Position numbers and translations under genes: made by a program
Part shown: in pieces, positions 24,572 through 35,334 of the stretch
How the letters are laid out: every line of letters begins with the position of its first letter
Numbering within the stretch: the first letter of the stretch is position 1
The notes under the pieces: model-generated
What the model was told of the DNA's origin: nothing
What the model saw: the letters and a program-made list of their open reading frames with translations, nothing else
Database searches by the model: none
Assembly (NCBI RefSeq): GCF_001434985.1
Contig: NZ_AZES01000012.1
Span: 1 to 61,598 of the forward strand
DNA: 61,598 nucleotides
Direction of reading: 5' to 3'
Origin: Companilactobacillus paralimentarius DSM 13238 = JCM 10415
GTDB taxonomy: Bacteria > Bacillota > Bacilli > Lactobacillales > Lactobacillaceae

Positions 24572-24758
24572 ACCTTTTTTAATGAATTTTAATTCAACAT
24601 ATGAAAATCTTACTACTACAATAGAAGATATAGATTATAGGAGCCATTTGGTGGATATATTAGGATTTGATAGACTAAAAAGAAATGGAAAGCTTGATAG
24701 TATCCATAGAGGGGTAATGTCTACCGATGAAATTTCCCAAATTATAGGAACTATTTGA
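24564..24758 (+). CDS. small protein translationally coupled to MFS transporter, unknown
   Basis: This 64-residue acidic protein (MNKPFLMNFNSTYENLTTTI...MSTDEISQIIGTI) starts inside the end of the MFS gene with an AAGGGG ribosome binding site. There is no signal peptide, transmembrane segment or recognised domain. Length and coupling to an exporter would suit a leader-type precursor, immunity or accessory peptide, but no modification enzyme is nearby. A strong terminator follows. Confidence 0.6.
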   Translation: MNKPFLMNFNSTYENLTTTIEDIDYRSHLVDILGFDRLKRNGKLDSIHRGVMSTDEISQIIGTI

Positions 24759-24785
24759 ATGGAAAGAAATATTAATAACATTTAT

Positions 24786-24831
24786 AAAAAAGACATTAAT
24801 TCGGTTTTAAACGAATTGATGTCTTTTTTAT
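24786..24831. terminator. bidirectional terminator small gene / guaD
   Basis: AAAAAAGACAT-AATTCG pairs with CGAATT-ATGTCTTTTTT, giving about 17 bp with T-runs on both strands. Confidence 0.85.
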
Positions 24832-24832
24832 A

Positions 24833-25309
24833 CTAATAAATCGTATGTGATGAGTCTTCTTTGAAATTATTGAAAGCTTTGATAGTCGTATCTCTGTCAT
24901 GTTGTTCAAGATTCAAAACTTTTTTATCCTTCAAACCATCGGATAAGAATTTGTAAATGAAATCGTCTCTGAAACCAATGTTCTTAGCATCTTCAGCGGT
25001 GTTTCCGTAGTAACAAGTTTTGATGTTAGACCAAATAATAGCACCTAAACACATTGGGCAAGGATAAGCATTTGTATATAATTCACAACCGGATAAATCG
25101 TGTGTTCCTAATTTTTCACAAGCTTTTCTGATGGTGGTGATTTCACCATGTGCTGAAGGATCGTGATTTGCTAAAACGTGATTGCGACCTTGTGCAATAA
25201 TTTCTCCATCTTTAACAATAACAGTACCAAAGGGTCCACCAATCTGTGTTCCCACATTCTTTTGAGCCTCTTGAGCGGCTAAATCCATAAATTTTTTGTC
25301 ATATGCCAT
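24833..25309 (-). CDS. guaD: guanine deaminase (cytidine deaminase fold, GuaD type)
   Basis: This zinc deaminase converts guanine to xanthine. The zinc/proton-shuttle motif is HGEITTIRKAC (usually HAE) and the second zinc motif is NAYPCPMCLGAI. The C-terminal GFRDDFIYKFL block is shared with Bacillus subtilis GuaD and not with TadA. Its 158 residues equal the GuaD length. The H-G-E in place of H-A-E is a minor variant. guaB lies 6 kb away on the other strand. Confidence 0.88.
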   Translation of the reverse strand: MAYDKKFMDLAAQEAQKNVGTQIGGPFGTVIVKDGEIIAQGRNHVLANHDPSAHGEITTIRKACEKLGTHDLSGCELYTNAYPCPMCLGAIIWSNIKTCYYGNTAEDAKNIGFRDDFIYKFLSDGLKDKKVLNLEQHDRDTTIKAFNNFKEDSSHTIY

Positions 25310-25512
25310 AAGTAGTATCTCCTGGTTAACAATATTTTGATACTAGATTAGTATACTTCTATTTATAATTCCATAGAAATAATGATACATAATGGCATAT
25401 CTTAAATTATCAAAAATGTAAAAATATTTTTGCTTGTCTTGAATAATATTTTTAAGCGTTTCCATTTATAATGAATCATAATTATTATTCTTAATTTAGA
25501 TAGGTGGAGGAT

Positions 25513-27984
25513 ATGAAAACCAATAGAATACAGCAAATGATATTATGTTTACTCTTATTTCTAGTGGCTATATTTGGCGTGTCTTCAATTCGAAATGTGC
25601 AGGCTGCAGAAATAGATGACGGGATAGATAACTGGTATGCGCCGTCTAGTCAAACAACCCAAGTTGGTTTGTTACCGATGGGTGATAATTTGGATTTAGG
25701 TTATACTTTTGGATTGGCTCAAGGATATAATTCTAATTCCAGTGAGTTACCTTATTTTTTAGATGGTGGCGATGATTCAATTATTAAAGATTCAATTGCA
25801 AGTGGTAATTCAGTTCAATATTCTAAGATGGATGTCTTTTTGAAAAAAGGTGATAAATACGTTAACGCTCTTTTTCAAAATCGTGCCGGAAGTAGTATTG
25901 AAACCAATCGCAGTCTAGCCTCATCGTTGTCACCAGATTTTATGATTGTACCGTCTGATTCAACGACGACTAAAGTTACAGCAATGGAATATTCAGTTTT
26001 GCCATCACAATTTTCAGGGACAGATCCAACTAATCGGATGTCGAATAAAAAGTACTATATTGGAACCGATCAGAATGGAAATGCTGCTTATAAAATTGTT
26101 GGTGATTTGAAACGTAATAGTAAGACCTATGGAGTGTTTGATTTAAAAGTCGAATTATTGATGCGTGCTGATCCTAATAATGGTGCTGTTGTTCAAAGGG
26201 AGATGTATGTTTATAACCCAAGTTCAACGACACAGAAATTCACAACCATGTTTGCTGAGGATACGGCCTTAGGATTAATGGGAAAAACCGATCAGTCATA
26301 TATTTATGATATGGGTGAAAGTCGAGGGCTGATTATTACATCCAGAGCTGATTCCTCAGATAGATATACCCTTTTAATTACTAATAAAGTTAAGGATGGA
26401 TTTGATCAGTATACTGGGGTTGCGAGAGACTTACTAACTAATCCGACTAATTGGTTGGATGGTTTCAAGAATAGCAAGAATCAAATCAGTATTGATGGTT
26501 CAGGAGCTGAAAAAGACAATAATGCTTATGGAACTTCACTTTTCAAGACTAGTGATGGTTCGCCGAGAGTCGTTGATACGGCATACGCATTGAAATGGAA
26601 TCCTACTACTTTGGAACCGGGACAGACAGCTCACTTTGTTTCAACTATGGGAGCAATGCCGCAATCTTCTGCTTCACCGGCTGTATCAAAAACCTATACT
26701 AATAAAACTAACTCCACAGGTAAAAATGAGGTTGGAGATCGTTTGAAATTTACGATGAAAGTAACTAATAATGGGTACGGATCAGAGTGGTCTTATGATA
26801 AATTGATCGATGAAATTCCTGAAGGATTGCAAATAGATACTTCAACAATAAAAAAATCTAATGATGGAACTAATTTTACTGCAGTTCCTGCCAGTAGTTA
26901 CAATGATACGAATCGAATTTTAACTGTTATGCCAGGGTATTCTCTAGAGGATAACGATTCCGCAACGATAACTTTTGAAGCTGTCGTCGAAAGTGGTGCT
27001 GGTACGACAATTGAAAATACAGCTCAATTCTTTGGAACCGATCAAAAAGTATCTGGGGCAAGCCAGAAAAAATGTTTAGCCTCGGTTGATGTGCCGATCG
27101 AAAAATTGGCTTTCAATTATAATTTTACGCGCCAAGTTAAAAATGAAACTAATAAGGAAACAGATTACGCTAATCAAACTACGGCTAAAGTAGGAGATGT
27201 AATCAGTTATAAAACAAAATTTGAAGTTGCGAGTGATAGTACGCATCCACTAACCAGTGCCACCAATATGATCAGTAATTTACCAAATAGCTTGGGTACA
27301 CCTTATGATATTACTGTTACAGGAGCCGATGGAAACAGTTATCCGCAAGGTGGTACTAATACAGGAGTTGTTAGAGAAGTAAAAGCCGGTGAGTCGGTTA
27401 TTGTTGAGAACAAGGCCAAAGTTACTTCAGCGGCAGTTGGTAAAATAACGACTAACGCTACTTTGAAAGGTGGAGTTGTAGCGAATAAGGATTTGGATGA
27501 TCTAATTTCTAATAACGCCGAAGTTTCGATTGAAAATGTTGATGGCATTACGTCGGTCCCACAAATGATTGATTTTGGAACACATAACTTTTCAGGTTCG
27601 AGTTTAGAGGCTAATAACGTCAAAACTGATGGTGAGTTGATTATTAATCATCCGACAGACAATCCGTTCATGATTTCCGTATCTTACGATAATACTGATC
27701 CTAATTCACAGATGAAGAATAGTGATGTAGATACTTTAAGTAACAATTTGGGAAACATTTTATTCTTCCGTCAACGCCAAACAAGTGTCACTGATTCCGG
27801 AACATGGCAACCAATTTTGGCAAACGGAACAAGGATCCAGTCAGAGAGCTTCTCAGGCGGACAAGATAATTTAGATTTATCAGAATATATCGGAGCCGGT
27901 TCTTGGAAAATAAAGATGGATAGTAATACTAAGTCAGGTAACTATAACGGTACTATAACGTGGCAAATGATCGATTCGGCTTAG
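25513..27984 (+). CDS. secreted surface protein with DUF11-type repeat and WxL-like C-terminus
   Basis: This 823-residue exported protein has a signal peptide (about residues 1-32, ending VQA). It has a large N-terminal beta-rich region, then an isopeptide/DUF11-like region (VGDRLKFTMKVTNNGYGSEWSYDKLIDEIPEGLQ), a second similar module, and a C-terminal domain beginning VPQMIDFGTHNFSG and ending YNGTITWQMIDSA. That ending recalls WxL domains, which bind peptidoglycan non-covalently, although the usual first WxL tryptophan motif is not clear. There is no LPXTG or C-terminal membrane span. A cre-like sequence (TTTAAGCGTTTCCA, about 25453) is weak. Confidence 0.7.
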   Translation: MKTNRIQQMILCLLLFLVAIFGVSSIRNVQAAEIDDGIDNWYAPSSQTTQVGLLPMGDNLDLGYTFGLAQGYNSNSSELPYFLDGGDDSIIKDSIASGNSVQYSKMDVFLKKGDKYVNALFQNRAGSSIETNRSLASSLSPDFMIVPSDSTTTKVTAMEYSVLPSQFSGTDPTNRMSNKKYYIGTDQNGNAAYKIVGDLKRNSKTYGVFDLKVELLMRADPNNGAVVQREMYVYNPSSTTQKFTTMFAEDTALGLMGKTDQSYIYDMGESRGLIITSRADSSDRYTLLITNKVKDGFDQYTGVARDLLTNPTNWLDGFKNSKNQISIDGSGAEKDNNAYGTSLFKTSDGSPRVVDTAYALKWNPTTLEPGQTAHFVSTMGAMPQSSASPAVSKTYTNKTNSTGKNEVGDRLKFTMKVTNNGYGSEWSYDKLIDEIPEGLQIDTSTIKKSNDGTNFTAVPASSYNDTNRILTVMPGYSLEDNDSATITFEAVVESGAGTTIENTAQFFGTDQKVSGASQKKCLASVDVPIEKLAFNYNFTRQVKNETNKETDYANQTTAKVGDVISYKTKFEVASDSTHPLTSATNMISNLPNSLGTPYDITVTGADGNSYPQGGTNTGVVREVKAGESVIVENKAKVTSAAVGKITTNATLKGGVVANKDLDDLISNNAEVSIENVDGITSVPQMIDFGTHNFSGSSLEANNVKTDGELIINHPTDNPFMISVSYDNTDPNSQMKNSDVDTLSNNLGNILFFRQRQTSVTDSGTWQPILANGTRIQSESFSGGQDNLDLSEYIGAGSWKIKMDSNTKSGNYNGTITWQMIDSA

Positions 27985-27986
27985 AG

Positions 27987-28028
27987 AAACAAAAAAAGGA
28001 AAACCATTAATGGTTTTCCTTTTTGTTT
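27987..28028. terminator. bidirectional terminator
   Basis: AAAC-A7-GGAAAACCATT pairs with AATGGTTTTCC-T5-GTTT between the convergent surface-protein and flippase genes. Confidence 0.85.
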
Positions 28029-28031
28029 TAA

Positions 28032-29657
28032 TTAATAAATCTTAGTATCACGAATATCTTTAAGAATGTTGAGTGAACCATCTTTGTAACTGAGGAAACC
28101 ATAAACTAAAATACCGAGAACTCCACAGATAGCAATCACGATGATTGCTCCAACTTTAGTGGCGTCAGAAATCACTTGAACAATTAATAAGTTGGCAACC
28201 ACAACGACAACTAACATAATTACGCCATCAATGAGAATGCGAATTAACTTCTTGCCTAATTCTTTATCAACAATTGCAAATTGCTTATTGATCAATCTAA
28301 AGGCAAAATGGCTCATAATTACGAATGCAATAGTTGTTGCAACAACCGGACCATAAACACCTAGAGCCAAAGTTAGAGGTAACTGAAGCACTATTTTTAG
28401 TAGATAGGCAATTGCTAGATAGATCATTGATTTCTTCATGTGATGAGTAACCTGAAGAATATTTTCCAAAATCATGAATAGACAATAGAAGAAAGCTTCA
28501 AAACAGGAGACTATTAAAACTTTTGAACCGAGGATACTTTGATCGTAGAAGACAAAAGCAGTCCAGAGTTGGCGACTGATAGCCATCACTCCGAAAGTAG
28601 CTGGAAGGATGATAAAGACCGTGAATTGAACAATTTTACGCATGAAATTTTGAATGTATTCGTTGGAAACTTTCTTGCTGACCATAGCTGATAGAGCTGG
28701 AATAACGGAAGCAGATACGGAGATAGCTAAGGAAACAAGAACCATAATAATCTTATTAGCTTGGAATCCAAACATTGCATAGAGGTTATCAATTGTTTTT
28801 TCACTAGCATGAAGAATCAATTGATAAATCCATGTGAAAGTTGTTTGGTCAAATAATTGTAAAACGGTCATGATGGTATCAACTAACAAGAACGGAATGG
28901 CTGAACGCAACATTGAACCAAAGTTGATATCAATTGTTTCGTCTGTAGGTAAGTCATCCTTTGTTTTGATGTCGTCAATTGTTACTGAACGTCTGACTTT
29001 GACACGAATCCAAAGTAAGAAGACATAGGCTAATGTGGCACCGATAAATGAAGCAAGAGTCGATTGGTTAACAGCAGAGATATAATTACCCTTTTGCAAA
29101 ATCATAATTGTATATGTGGCATAAAGCATGTAAGCAACACGGGCAATTTGTTCGATAACTTGTGAAAAGGCTGAATAAGAAATGAAGGCGTAACCTTGAA
29201 TGTAACCTCTTAAAATACCTAAAGCTGGAATAATCAACATTGCGACACTCAAATATTTAATGGGCGTTACAACACGCATATCGCCGGCTGCCAAAACAAT
29301 GGCAACATATTTAGCGCCGAAGAACATGATTGCAGCACAGCCAATACCGACTAAAGTCATGTAGAAACTGTACTTCTTGAAGAGTTTTTCACTTTGATCA
29401 AAACGTCCTAAGGCATTATGAGCAGCAACTTCCTTAGAAATAGCTGAAGGAATACCTGCTGTGGCGATAATCAAAAAGAGATTGTAAATGTTATAGACTT
29501 TTCCATACATGGCATTGGCAGCATTAACGGCCAACGGACCAATCCAAATATTCCAGGGAATGATGTAAACAACCGCTAGAATACGAGAAATAATTCCACT
29601 AATGGAAATCCACAGCGAACTTTTTAGTAATGAATCTTTTTTCATTTTTTTATCCAT
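28032..29657 (-). CDS. MOP-superfamily flippase, MurJ/YtgP (SpoVB-like)
   Basis: This 541-residue polytopic protein has about 14 hydrophobic segments. The N-terminal block SSLWISISGIISRILAVVYIIPW and TAGIPSAISKEVAAHNALG are typical of the SpoVB/YtgP (Polysacc_synt) branch. YtgP-type proteins flip lipid II to the outer face. The size fits YtgP rather than the shorter O-antigen flippases. A minus-strand cluster with small membrane proteins follows upstream. A polysaccharide flippase role is the alternative. Confidence 0.85.
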   Translation of the reverse strand: MDKKMKKDSLLKSSLWISISGIISRILAVVYIIPWNIWIGPLAVNAANAMYGKVYNIYNLFLIIATAGIPSAISKEVAAHNALGRFDQSEKLFKKYSFYMTLVGIGCAAIMFFGAKYVAIVLAAGDMRVVTPIKYLSVAMLIIPALGILRGYIQGYAFISYSAFSQVIEQIARVAYMLYATYTIMILQKGNYISAVNQSTLASFIGATLAYVFLLWIRVKVRRSVTIDDIKTKDDLPTDETIDINFGSMLRSAIPFLLVDTIMTVLQLFDQTTFTWIYQLILHASEKTIDNLYAMFGFQANKIIMVLVSLAISVSASVIPALSAMVSKKVSNEYIQNFMRKIVQFTVFIILPATFGVMAISRQLWTAFVFYDQSILGSKVLIVSCFEAFFYCLFMILENILQVTHHMKKSMIYLAIAYLLKIVLQLPLTLALGVYGPVVATTIAFVIMSHFAFRLINKQFAIVDKELGKKLIRILIDGVIMLVVVVVANLLIVQVISDATKVGAIIVIAICGVLGILVYGFLSYKDGSLNILKDIRDTKIY

Positions 29658-29693
29658 TCTTTATAAAATTACTTATATTATAGAAGCATTTGA

Positions 29694-30065
29694 TTAACGG
29701 TAAAAGAAGAGTACGAAAACCAAAGCTATCAGAGCAGGTAGTCCTTGTAGAAAGATAATCTTTCTAGTAGCAGTCATAGCACCATAAATTGCTACAATGA
29801 TGACGTAAAGCATCAATAAAATCATGATAATTTTCAAAGTTGTACCAGTGAAGAAAAGAATCATTGCAAGAATTAAGAGACCTAAAGCACCGTTATAAAT
29901 TCCTTGATTTGCTAAGGCAACTTTGGCATGGTCGTTTTTAACGAAGTCCAAGGGCATATCAAAAGCCTTGGCTTGTTGTTCTGGTTTAGCAAACATCTCT
30001 AAAGCCGCAATACCAATATGTTCTAAGGCAACTAGTGCAACTAAAAATAAAGTTAAGATTTGCAT
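29694..30065 (-). CDS. DUF1304 family membrane protein
   Basis: This 123-residue protein has four hydrophobic segments. The N-terminal block VALEHIGIAALEMF and FVKNDHAKVALANQGIYNGALG are DUF1304 signatures. It is probably an inner-membrane protein of unknown role. It lies 36 bp upstream of the flippase gene on the same strand and may be co-transcribed. Confidence 0.85.
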   Translation of the reverse strand: MQILTLFLVALVALEHIGIAALEMFAKPEQQAKAFDMPLDFVKNDHAKVALANQGIYNGALGLLILAMILFFTGTTLKIIMILLMLYVIIVAIYGAMTATRKIIFLQGLPALIALVFVLFFYR

Positions 30066-30137
30066 TTTAATCTTCTTTCTATATTAAAAAGTATAAGTAT
30101 TATATTAGCCTGTTTTAAAAAATCATACAATGGAAAC

Positions 30138-30170
30138 AAAAAAGAAGAACCAAAAGCTTATGATTCTTCT
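30138..30170 (-). terminator. terminator overlapping the 3' end of the MazG-like gene
   Basis: AGAAGAACCA (30143-30152) pairs with TGATTCTTCT (30161-30170). The six A's at 30138-30143 give the U-run on the minus strand. The hairpin includes the last codons of the gene. Confidence 0.7.
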
Positions 30171-30469
30171 TTAATATTTATCATAGCAAATTTTTCAGTA
30201 AATTTACCTTTTTGATTGATTTTAGCATGTCTAAGGCTATCCATTTCTTCATAAGTGATTGAAGCGTCATCGAGAATAGCACGAATAACTTCTTCCAAGT
30301 CCCCTAATTCTTCGACCAAGTTAGCGCGCGTACTAGCAGCCTTTACTTCAGTAGCTTCTTCAACTACTTTCTCACGTAAAGAGAGACGATAATCGTCATT
30401 TGAAAGTACTTCAAATTTAGAATCGTCGTTGATAATATTAGGTATTTTGTCCCGAACCAATTTTCTCAT
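30158..30469 (-). CDS. MazG-like nucleoside triphosphate pyrophosphohydrolase
   Basis: This 103-residue all-alpha NTP-PPase-like protein reads RKLVRDKIPNII at the N-terminus. The metal-binding acidic helices are REKVVEEATEVKAA (ExxE) and LVEELGDLEEVIRAIL (ExxD). It is of the phosphoribosyl-ATP pyrophosphohydrolase-like house-cleaning group rather than HisE, as no his genes are nearby. ATG 30469 is chosen because AGGGGG precedes it; the upstream extension to 30559 is hydrophobic and unlike the family. Confidence 0.85.
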   Translation of the reverse strand: MRKLVRDKIPNIINDDSKFEVLSNDDYRLSLREKVVEEATEVKAASTRANLVEELGDLEEVIRAILDDASITYEEMDSLRHAKINQKGKFTEKFAMINIKEES

Positions 30470-30600
30470 ATTATAAGTTCCCCCTAAAACGTTGTGTAAA
30501 AGAATCTTACCACACAAGAAGGATAGAAGCCGAGAATTTGATAACAATAATATCATCATGATATTATTTAATTAAAATAAATATAAAAGTGTTGATTGTT

Positions 30601-30957
30601 ATGAATATTTCAAATGTAGAGATGACGGAAATATGTGGTGGCTTGCTGTTACTAGTAATGATATTTATAATTATTTTGCTAGTGTTAAATGACTTAATTC
30701 GTAAAAGAATGGAGTTTGCTTGTAAACATGCCTTGGCCAATCGTCAAAAAATTGATGATATTGCCTTGGATGAGAAGACTTCATCCTATTTGAAGAGAAA
30801 TAATGATCACGAATTACATCGACTCAATGAATATGTTTCCAAGCAAAACGACGTTATACGGTATAAATTATATTTGAAGAAACGTCGATTTGATTTTTAT
30901 TTAGAAAAACAAAATTTATGGAATTATAAAGTTATAGCAATAAAAATGTATGAATGA
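30601..30957 (+). CDS. single-span membrane protein, unknown
   Basis: It has 118 residues from ATG 30601. A hydrophobic segment (about 10-33, GGLLLLVMIFIIILLVLN) is followed by a basic, helical cytosolic tail rich in Lys, Arg, Tyr and Asn (KKRRFDFYLEKQNLWNYK). There is no strong ribosome binding site and no recognised family. It has its own terminator before guaB. Confidence 0.55.
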   Translation: MNISNVEMTEICGGLLLLVMIFIIILLVLNDLIRKRMEFACKHALANRQKIDDIALDEKTSSYLKRNNDHELHRLNEYVSKQNDVIRYKLYLKKRRFDFYLEKQNLWNYKVIAIKMYE

Positions 30958-30987
30958 GGCTGTCGTTATGACGATGGTCTTTTTTTA
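30957..30987 (+). terminator. terminator before guaB promoter
   Basis: AGGCTGTCGT pairs with ACGATGGTCT (with G-T pairs) around TATG and is followed by T7. Confidence 0.75.
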
Positions 30988-30991
30988 TTGA

Positions 30992-31020
30992 TTGACTATC
31001 GTAGAAAAATCGGATAACAT
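30992..31020 (+). promoter_or_regulatory. guaB sigma-A promoter
   Basis: TTGACT (30992-30997), 17-bp spacer, TAACAT (31015-31020). About 50 nt of leader precedes ATTAGGAGGAAGATC and the guaB ATG. No purine riboswitch aptamer was recognised in that short leader. Confidence 0.7.
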
Positions 31021-31045
31021 GTTTATAAATTTTACCTATATTTAG

Positions 31046-32551
<1,506 letters not shown>

Positions 32552-32556
32552 CAATT

Positions 32557-32617
32557 AACAGCACCTATTTAGAATGAACGTATGCATTTGCGTTTCTAAG
32601 TGGTGCTGTTTTAATTT
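32557..32617 (+). terminator. guaB terminator
   Basis: AACAGCACC-ATTTAGAA pairs with TTCTAAG-GGTGCTGTT and is followed by TTTAATTTT. Confidence 0.85.
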
Positions 32618-32720
32618 TCTGAATTAAACAATTATTATCCAGTGTCCAAAAAAGTCAAACGAATGATTTACAATAATTAGAGGACAGACTTTTAGGATAT
32701 GTTTTGTATCAGGGGGGAAT

Positions 32721-33086
32721 ATGAATAATCAAGAACAACAACCAAATACGAAACGAGTTAGATCACAAAATGTGAAATTTGGAAGATATTCGTATTTTGA
32801 TGGGGGACTTTTTGAACTGATCTTGCTGAGTTTAGGTGGATTTATTATGACTGTTTTTACAATTGGTATTCTTTATCCTTGGGCGCTTTGTTTAGTTTAC
32901 GGATGGAAAATTAATCATACTGTAATTGAGGGTCATCGAATGCACTTTAATGGAACTGGGTTAGAGTTATTTGGTAATTGGATCAAGTGGTTTTTATTGT
33001 CTATCATCACGATTGGAATTTACTCATTTTGGGTTAATATCAAATTGGAAGATTGGAAAGCTAAACATACAACTTTTGTAAGTTGA
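32721..33086 (+). CDS. DUF898 family membrane protein
   Basis: This 121-residue protein has three hydrophobic segments. The segments FDGGLFELILLSLGGFIMTVFTIGILYPWALCLVYGWKINHT and IKWFLLSIITIGIYSFWVNIKLEDW match the YjgN/DUF898 pattern, in which aromatic residues and a W near each span recur. The function is unknown. It is monocistronic with a strong terminator. Confidence 0.8.
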   Translation: MNNQEQQPNTKRVRSQNVKFGRYSYFDGGLFELILLSLGGFIMTVFTIGILYPWALCLVYGWKINHTVIEGHRMHFNGTGLELFGNWIKWFLLSIITIGIYSFWVNIKLEDWKAKHTTFVS

Positions 33087-33103
33087 TTTATCGTTATAAC
33101 GAT

Positions 33104-33156
33104 AAAAAGACCGGTATGACAACTATTAAAAATAGCTGTTATACTGGTCTTTTTTA
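33104..33156. terminator. bidirectional terminator DUF898 gene / lplA
   Basis: AAAAAGACCGGTAT-ACA-CTATT pairs with ATAG-TGT-ATACTGGTCTTTTT around an A-rich loop. Confidence 0.85.
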
Positions 33157-33195
33157 GTATTTATTATTCTGTATTTAATCGTATAAGTGAATTCT

Positions 33196-34218
33196 TTAAG
33201 ATAGTAGTAGATCAGCTAAGATTGCTGGTTCAATTTTACCTAGGTTGGCTGCTAAATCAACTTTTTCAAGAGCAGTGATTAAGCCTTTCTTAGTGAATTC
33301 GGCTCCTAAGAGAGCTTTTTCAATTAAAGTAATATCGCCGCCGGTAATGAAATCACCATAAATTTTGATATTAGAGATTTTGTTATCTTTTAAAGAGAAG
33401 TTGAAAGCAACTGTACCGATATCATAATGTTTAGAAACATAGTTAGTGAAACCAGGATTCTTACCATAATTCCAAGCATCAGTGTCGTATTTATTCTTTA
33501 AGCGAGAGTCAATAATGTTCCAATCATGTTCGTCCAAAGTGTAAGTTTCAATGTCAGAGAGCTTGTCGACGTGGTAGATTCGTTTCAACAATTCTTCTCT
33601 AAATTGATTGGCATTCATACTTCTGAAAGGTTCATCAAGATATGGTTTGATATTGGTAATACGCTTGTTAACAGATTTAACACCTTTAGATTCAAGTTTA
33701 TCTTGTTCAGGTGTTAGAACCTTACTAGCAGTATCCATGTCCAAATCGAACATTAAAGTGCCACCAGCGGCGTAAGAATCACCAACTTTAAACATTGTCA
33801 TACCAGAGAATTTTTTGCCATCCACAACGATATCGTTACGGCCACGCATCTCGACACCAGTAGCACCCATATCATGCAAAGCGTCGATAATTGGTTGGGC
33901 AAAGTAGGCATAATCTCCAAAATGTTCGTCGTCGCCAATGATAATATTTTCGAAAATCAGATTTCCATAATCATGGTAAACGGCGCCACCACCGGAAGTT
34001 CTACGGACAAGTTGGATTTTATTCTTCTCAAGGTAAGGGAAGTTGACTTCGGCATAAGCATTTTGATGAACACCTACGATAACCGAAGGATTATTGATAT
34101 AGAGGATCAAACCATGGCCTGGTAAACGAAGATCATTTACTAAGTAATTATCCAATGATTGATTGACTATAGCATTGTAGACAGGTTTTCCATTTTTAGA
34201 CGTATCGATAAAGAACAT
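33196..34218 (-). CDS. lplA: lipoate--protein ligase
   Basis: This enzyme activates free lipoate with ATP and attaches it to E2 or GcvH domains. The lipoate-binding loop is RRTSGGGAVYHDYGNL at about residues 70-85, GRNDIVVDGKKFSG carries the catalytic lysine region, and YAAGGTLMFDLDM follows. The C-terminal accessory domain is present, and its 340 residues match two-domain LplA. The start ATG follows AAGGAGTG. No E2 gene is nearby. Confidence 0.93.
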   Translation of the reverse strand: MFFIDTSKNGKPVYNAIVNQSLDNYLVNDLRLPGHGLILYINNPSVIVGVHQNAYAEVNFPYLEKNKIQLVRRTSGGGAVYHDYGNLIFENIIIGDDEHFGDYAYFAQPIIDALHDMGATGVEMRGRNDIVVDGKKFSGMTMFKVGDSYAAGGTLMFDLDMDTASKVLTPEQDKLESKGVKSVNKRITNIKPYLDEPFRSMNANQFREELLKRIYHVDKLSDIETYTLDEHDWNIIDSRLKNKYDTDAWNYGKNPGFTNYVSKHYDIGTVAFNFSLKDNKISNIKIYGDFITGGDITLIEKALLGAEFTKKGLITALEKVDLAANLGKIEPAILADLLLS

Positions 34219-34287
34219 ATACTCACTCCTTCTTAATTAGCTGACTACATTGTAAGCCCTTTCGAAGAATGAAGAAATAAAATTTCA

Positions 34288-34318
34288 CAAAAAAAGCTTA
34301 CCAAATTGATGGCAAGCT
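34288..34318 (-). terminator. terminator downstream of AEC transporter gene
   Basis: AGCTT-CCATCAATTTGG-AAGCT on the minus strand (34318-34295), followed by T7. Confidence 0.75.
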
Positions 34319-34323
34319 GAAAG

Positions 34324-35262
34324 TTATTTAATTAGAACCATAATGATAGGAACAACAATCAAACTTAGTAAAGTTGTTTCGGTAACCATGATAGCTGCGT
34401 AATCTGAATCGGCATGGTAAAGCTTTGCTACAACAGGGGCGTTAGTCATAACTGGCATAGCTGCTTGGACGATGAAAACTTGTCTCATCAAAGGTGTGGC
34501 AGGAATGAATAGGAAGAGAGCAGCCATTAATAATGGGGCACATAAAAATCTTCCGAAGAGAATTGCCAAATTGTCTTTGTGAAATGAGATATTCTTTAAA
34601 CCAGCGTTGTAGATAGAAATACCAATGAAGATCATGGATAAAGGAATAGTCAGATTACCTAGATATTCAAAGTCTGACATTAAGAACTTAGGCAATTGAA
34701 TATGGAGCATGACTAAGATCAATCCGATAATGAATCCCATTAATGGTGGTGAAAAAATTTTTTTGAGAGTCGTCTTTAGTTTGAATTTACCTTTAATTTC
34801 TCCATCCATTTGAATTAAATAAGTTCCAAGTGTCCAAAAGAAAGTTGTGTTAGCCATGTAATAGACCAAGACGTAAGGTAAACTTTTTTCACCAAATAGT
34901 GCCATATTAACAGGTAAACCGACAAAAACAGTATTGGAATTGAAAAACATTGATGAAAATAAGCCTTTATGTTTAGGATCAATTTTCAAAACTTTAATTA
35001 AAATTATAGAAACAAAGATCAAAATAGTCATCGACAAAACGGGAATAACTAAGTCAGGTAAGAGTTTGATCAATTTTTCAGCCGTAAAGTCTTTAGTGAT
35101 AGTTGAAATCATATAGGTAGGTAAAGCAACTTGTGTAACTAATTTCGCAATCAATTGTGTTGAGTTTTCTGAAAACCAGCCTAAATGAGTTAAACCATAA
35201 CCAACAGCGATTAGGCCAATGATTATTAGAATTCCTTGAATACTTGAGAAGAAAACACCCAT
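34324..35262 (-). CDS. AEC-family carrier (auxin efflux carrier / malate permease type)
   Basis: This 312-residue membrane protein has about ten hydrophobic segments. The family motif around FNSNTVFVGLPVNMALFG and the C-terminal AAMPVMTNAPVVAKLYHADSDYAAIMVTETTLLSL are clear. Lactobacillar members such as MleP transport malate or citrate-type acids; no malolactic enzyme is nearby, so the substrate is open. ATG 35262 is used, because GAAGGGTG precedes it at good spacing. Confidence 0.88.
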   Translation of the reverse strand: MGVFFSSIQGILIIIGLIAVGYGLTHLGWFSENSTQLIAKLVTQVALPTYMISTITKDFTAEKLIKLLPDLVIPVLSMTILIFVSIILIKVLKIDPKHKGLFSSMFFNSNTVFVGLPVNMALFGEKSLPYVLVYYMANTTFFWTLGTYLIQMDGEIKGKFKLKTTLKKIFSPPLMGFIIGLILVMLHIQLPKFLMSDFEYLGNLTIPLSMIFIGISIYNAGLKNISFHKDNLAILFGRFLCAPLLMAALFLFIPATPLMRQVFIVQAAMPVMTNAPVVAKLYHADSDYAAIMVTETTLLSLIVVPIIMVLIK

Positions 35263-35334
35263 AAAAAACACCCTTCAATAATAAATATAACTTCTATGGT
35301 ACTCTTTTTTGCAAAAAGTGGTGAAATTGGTAAA

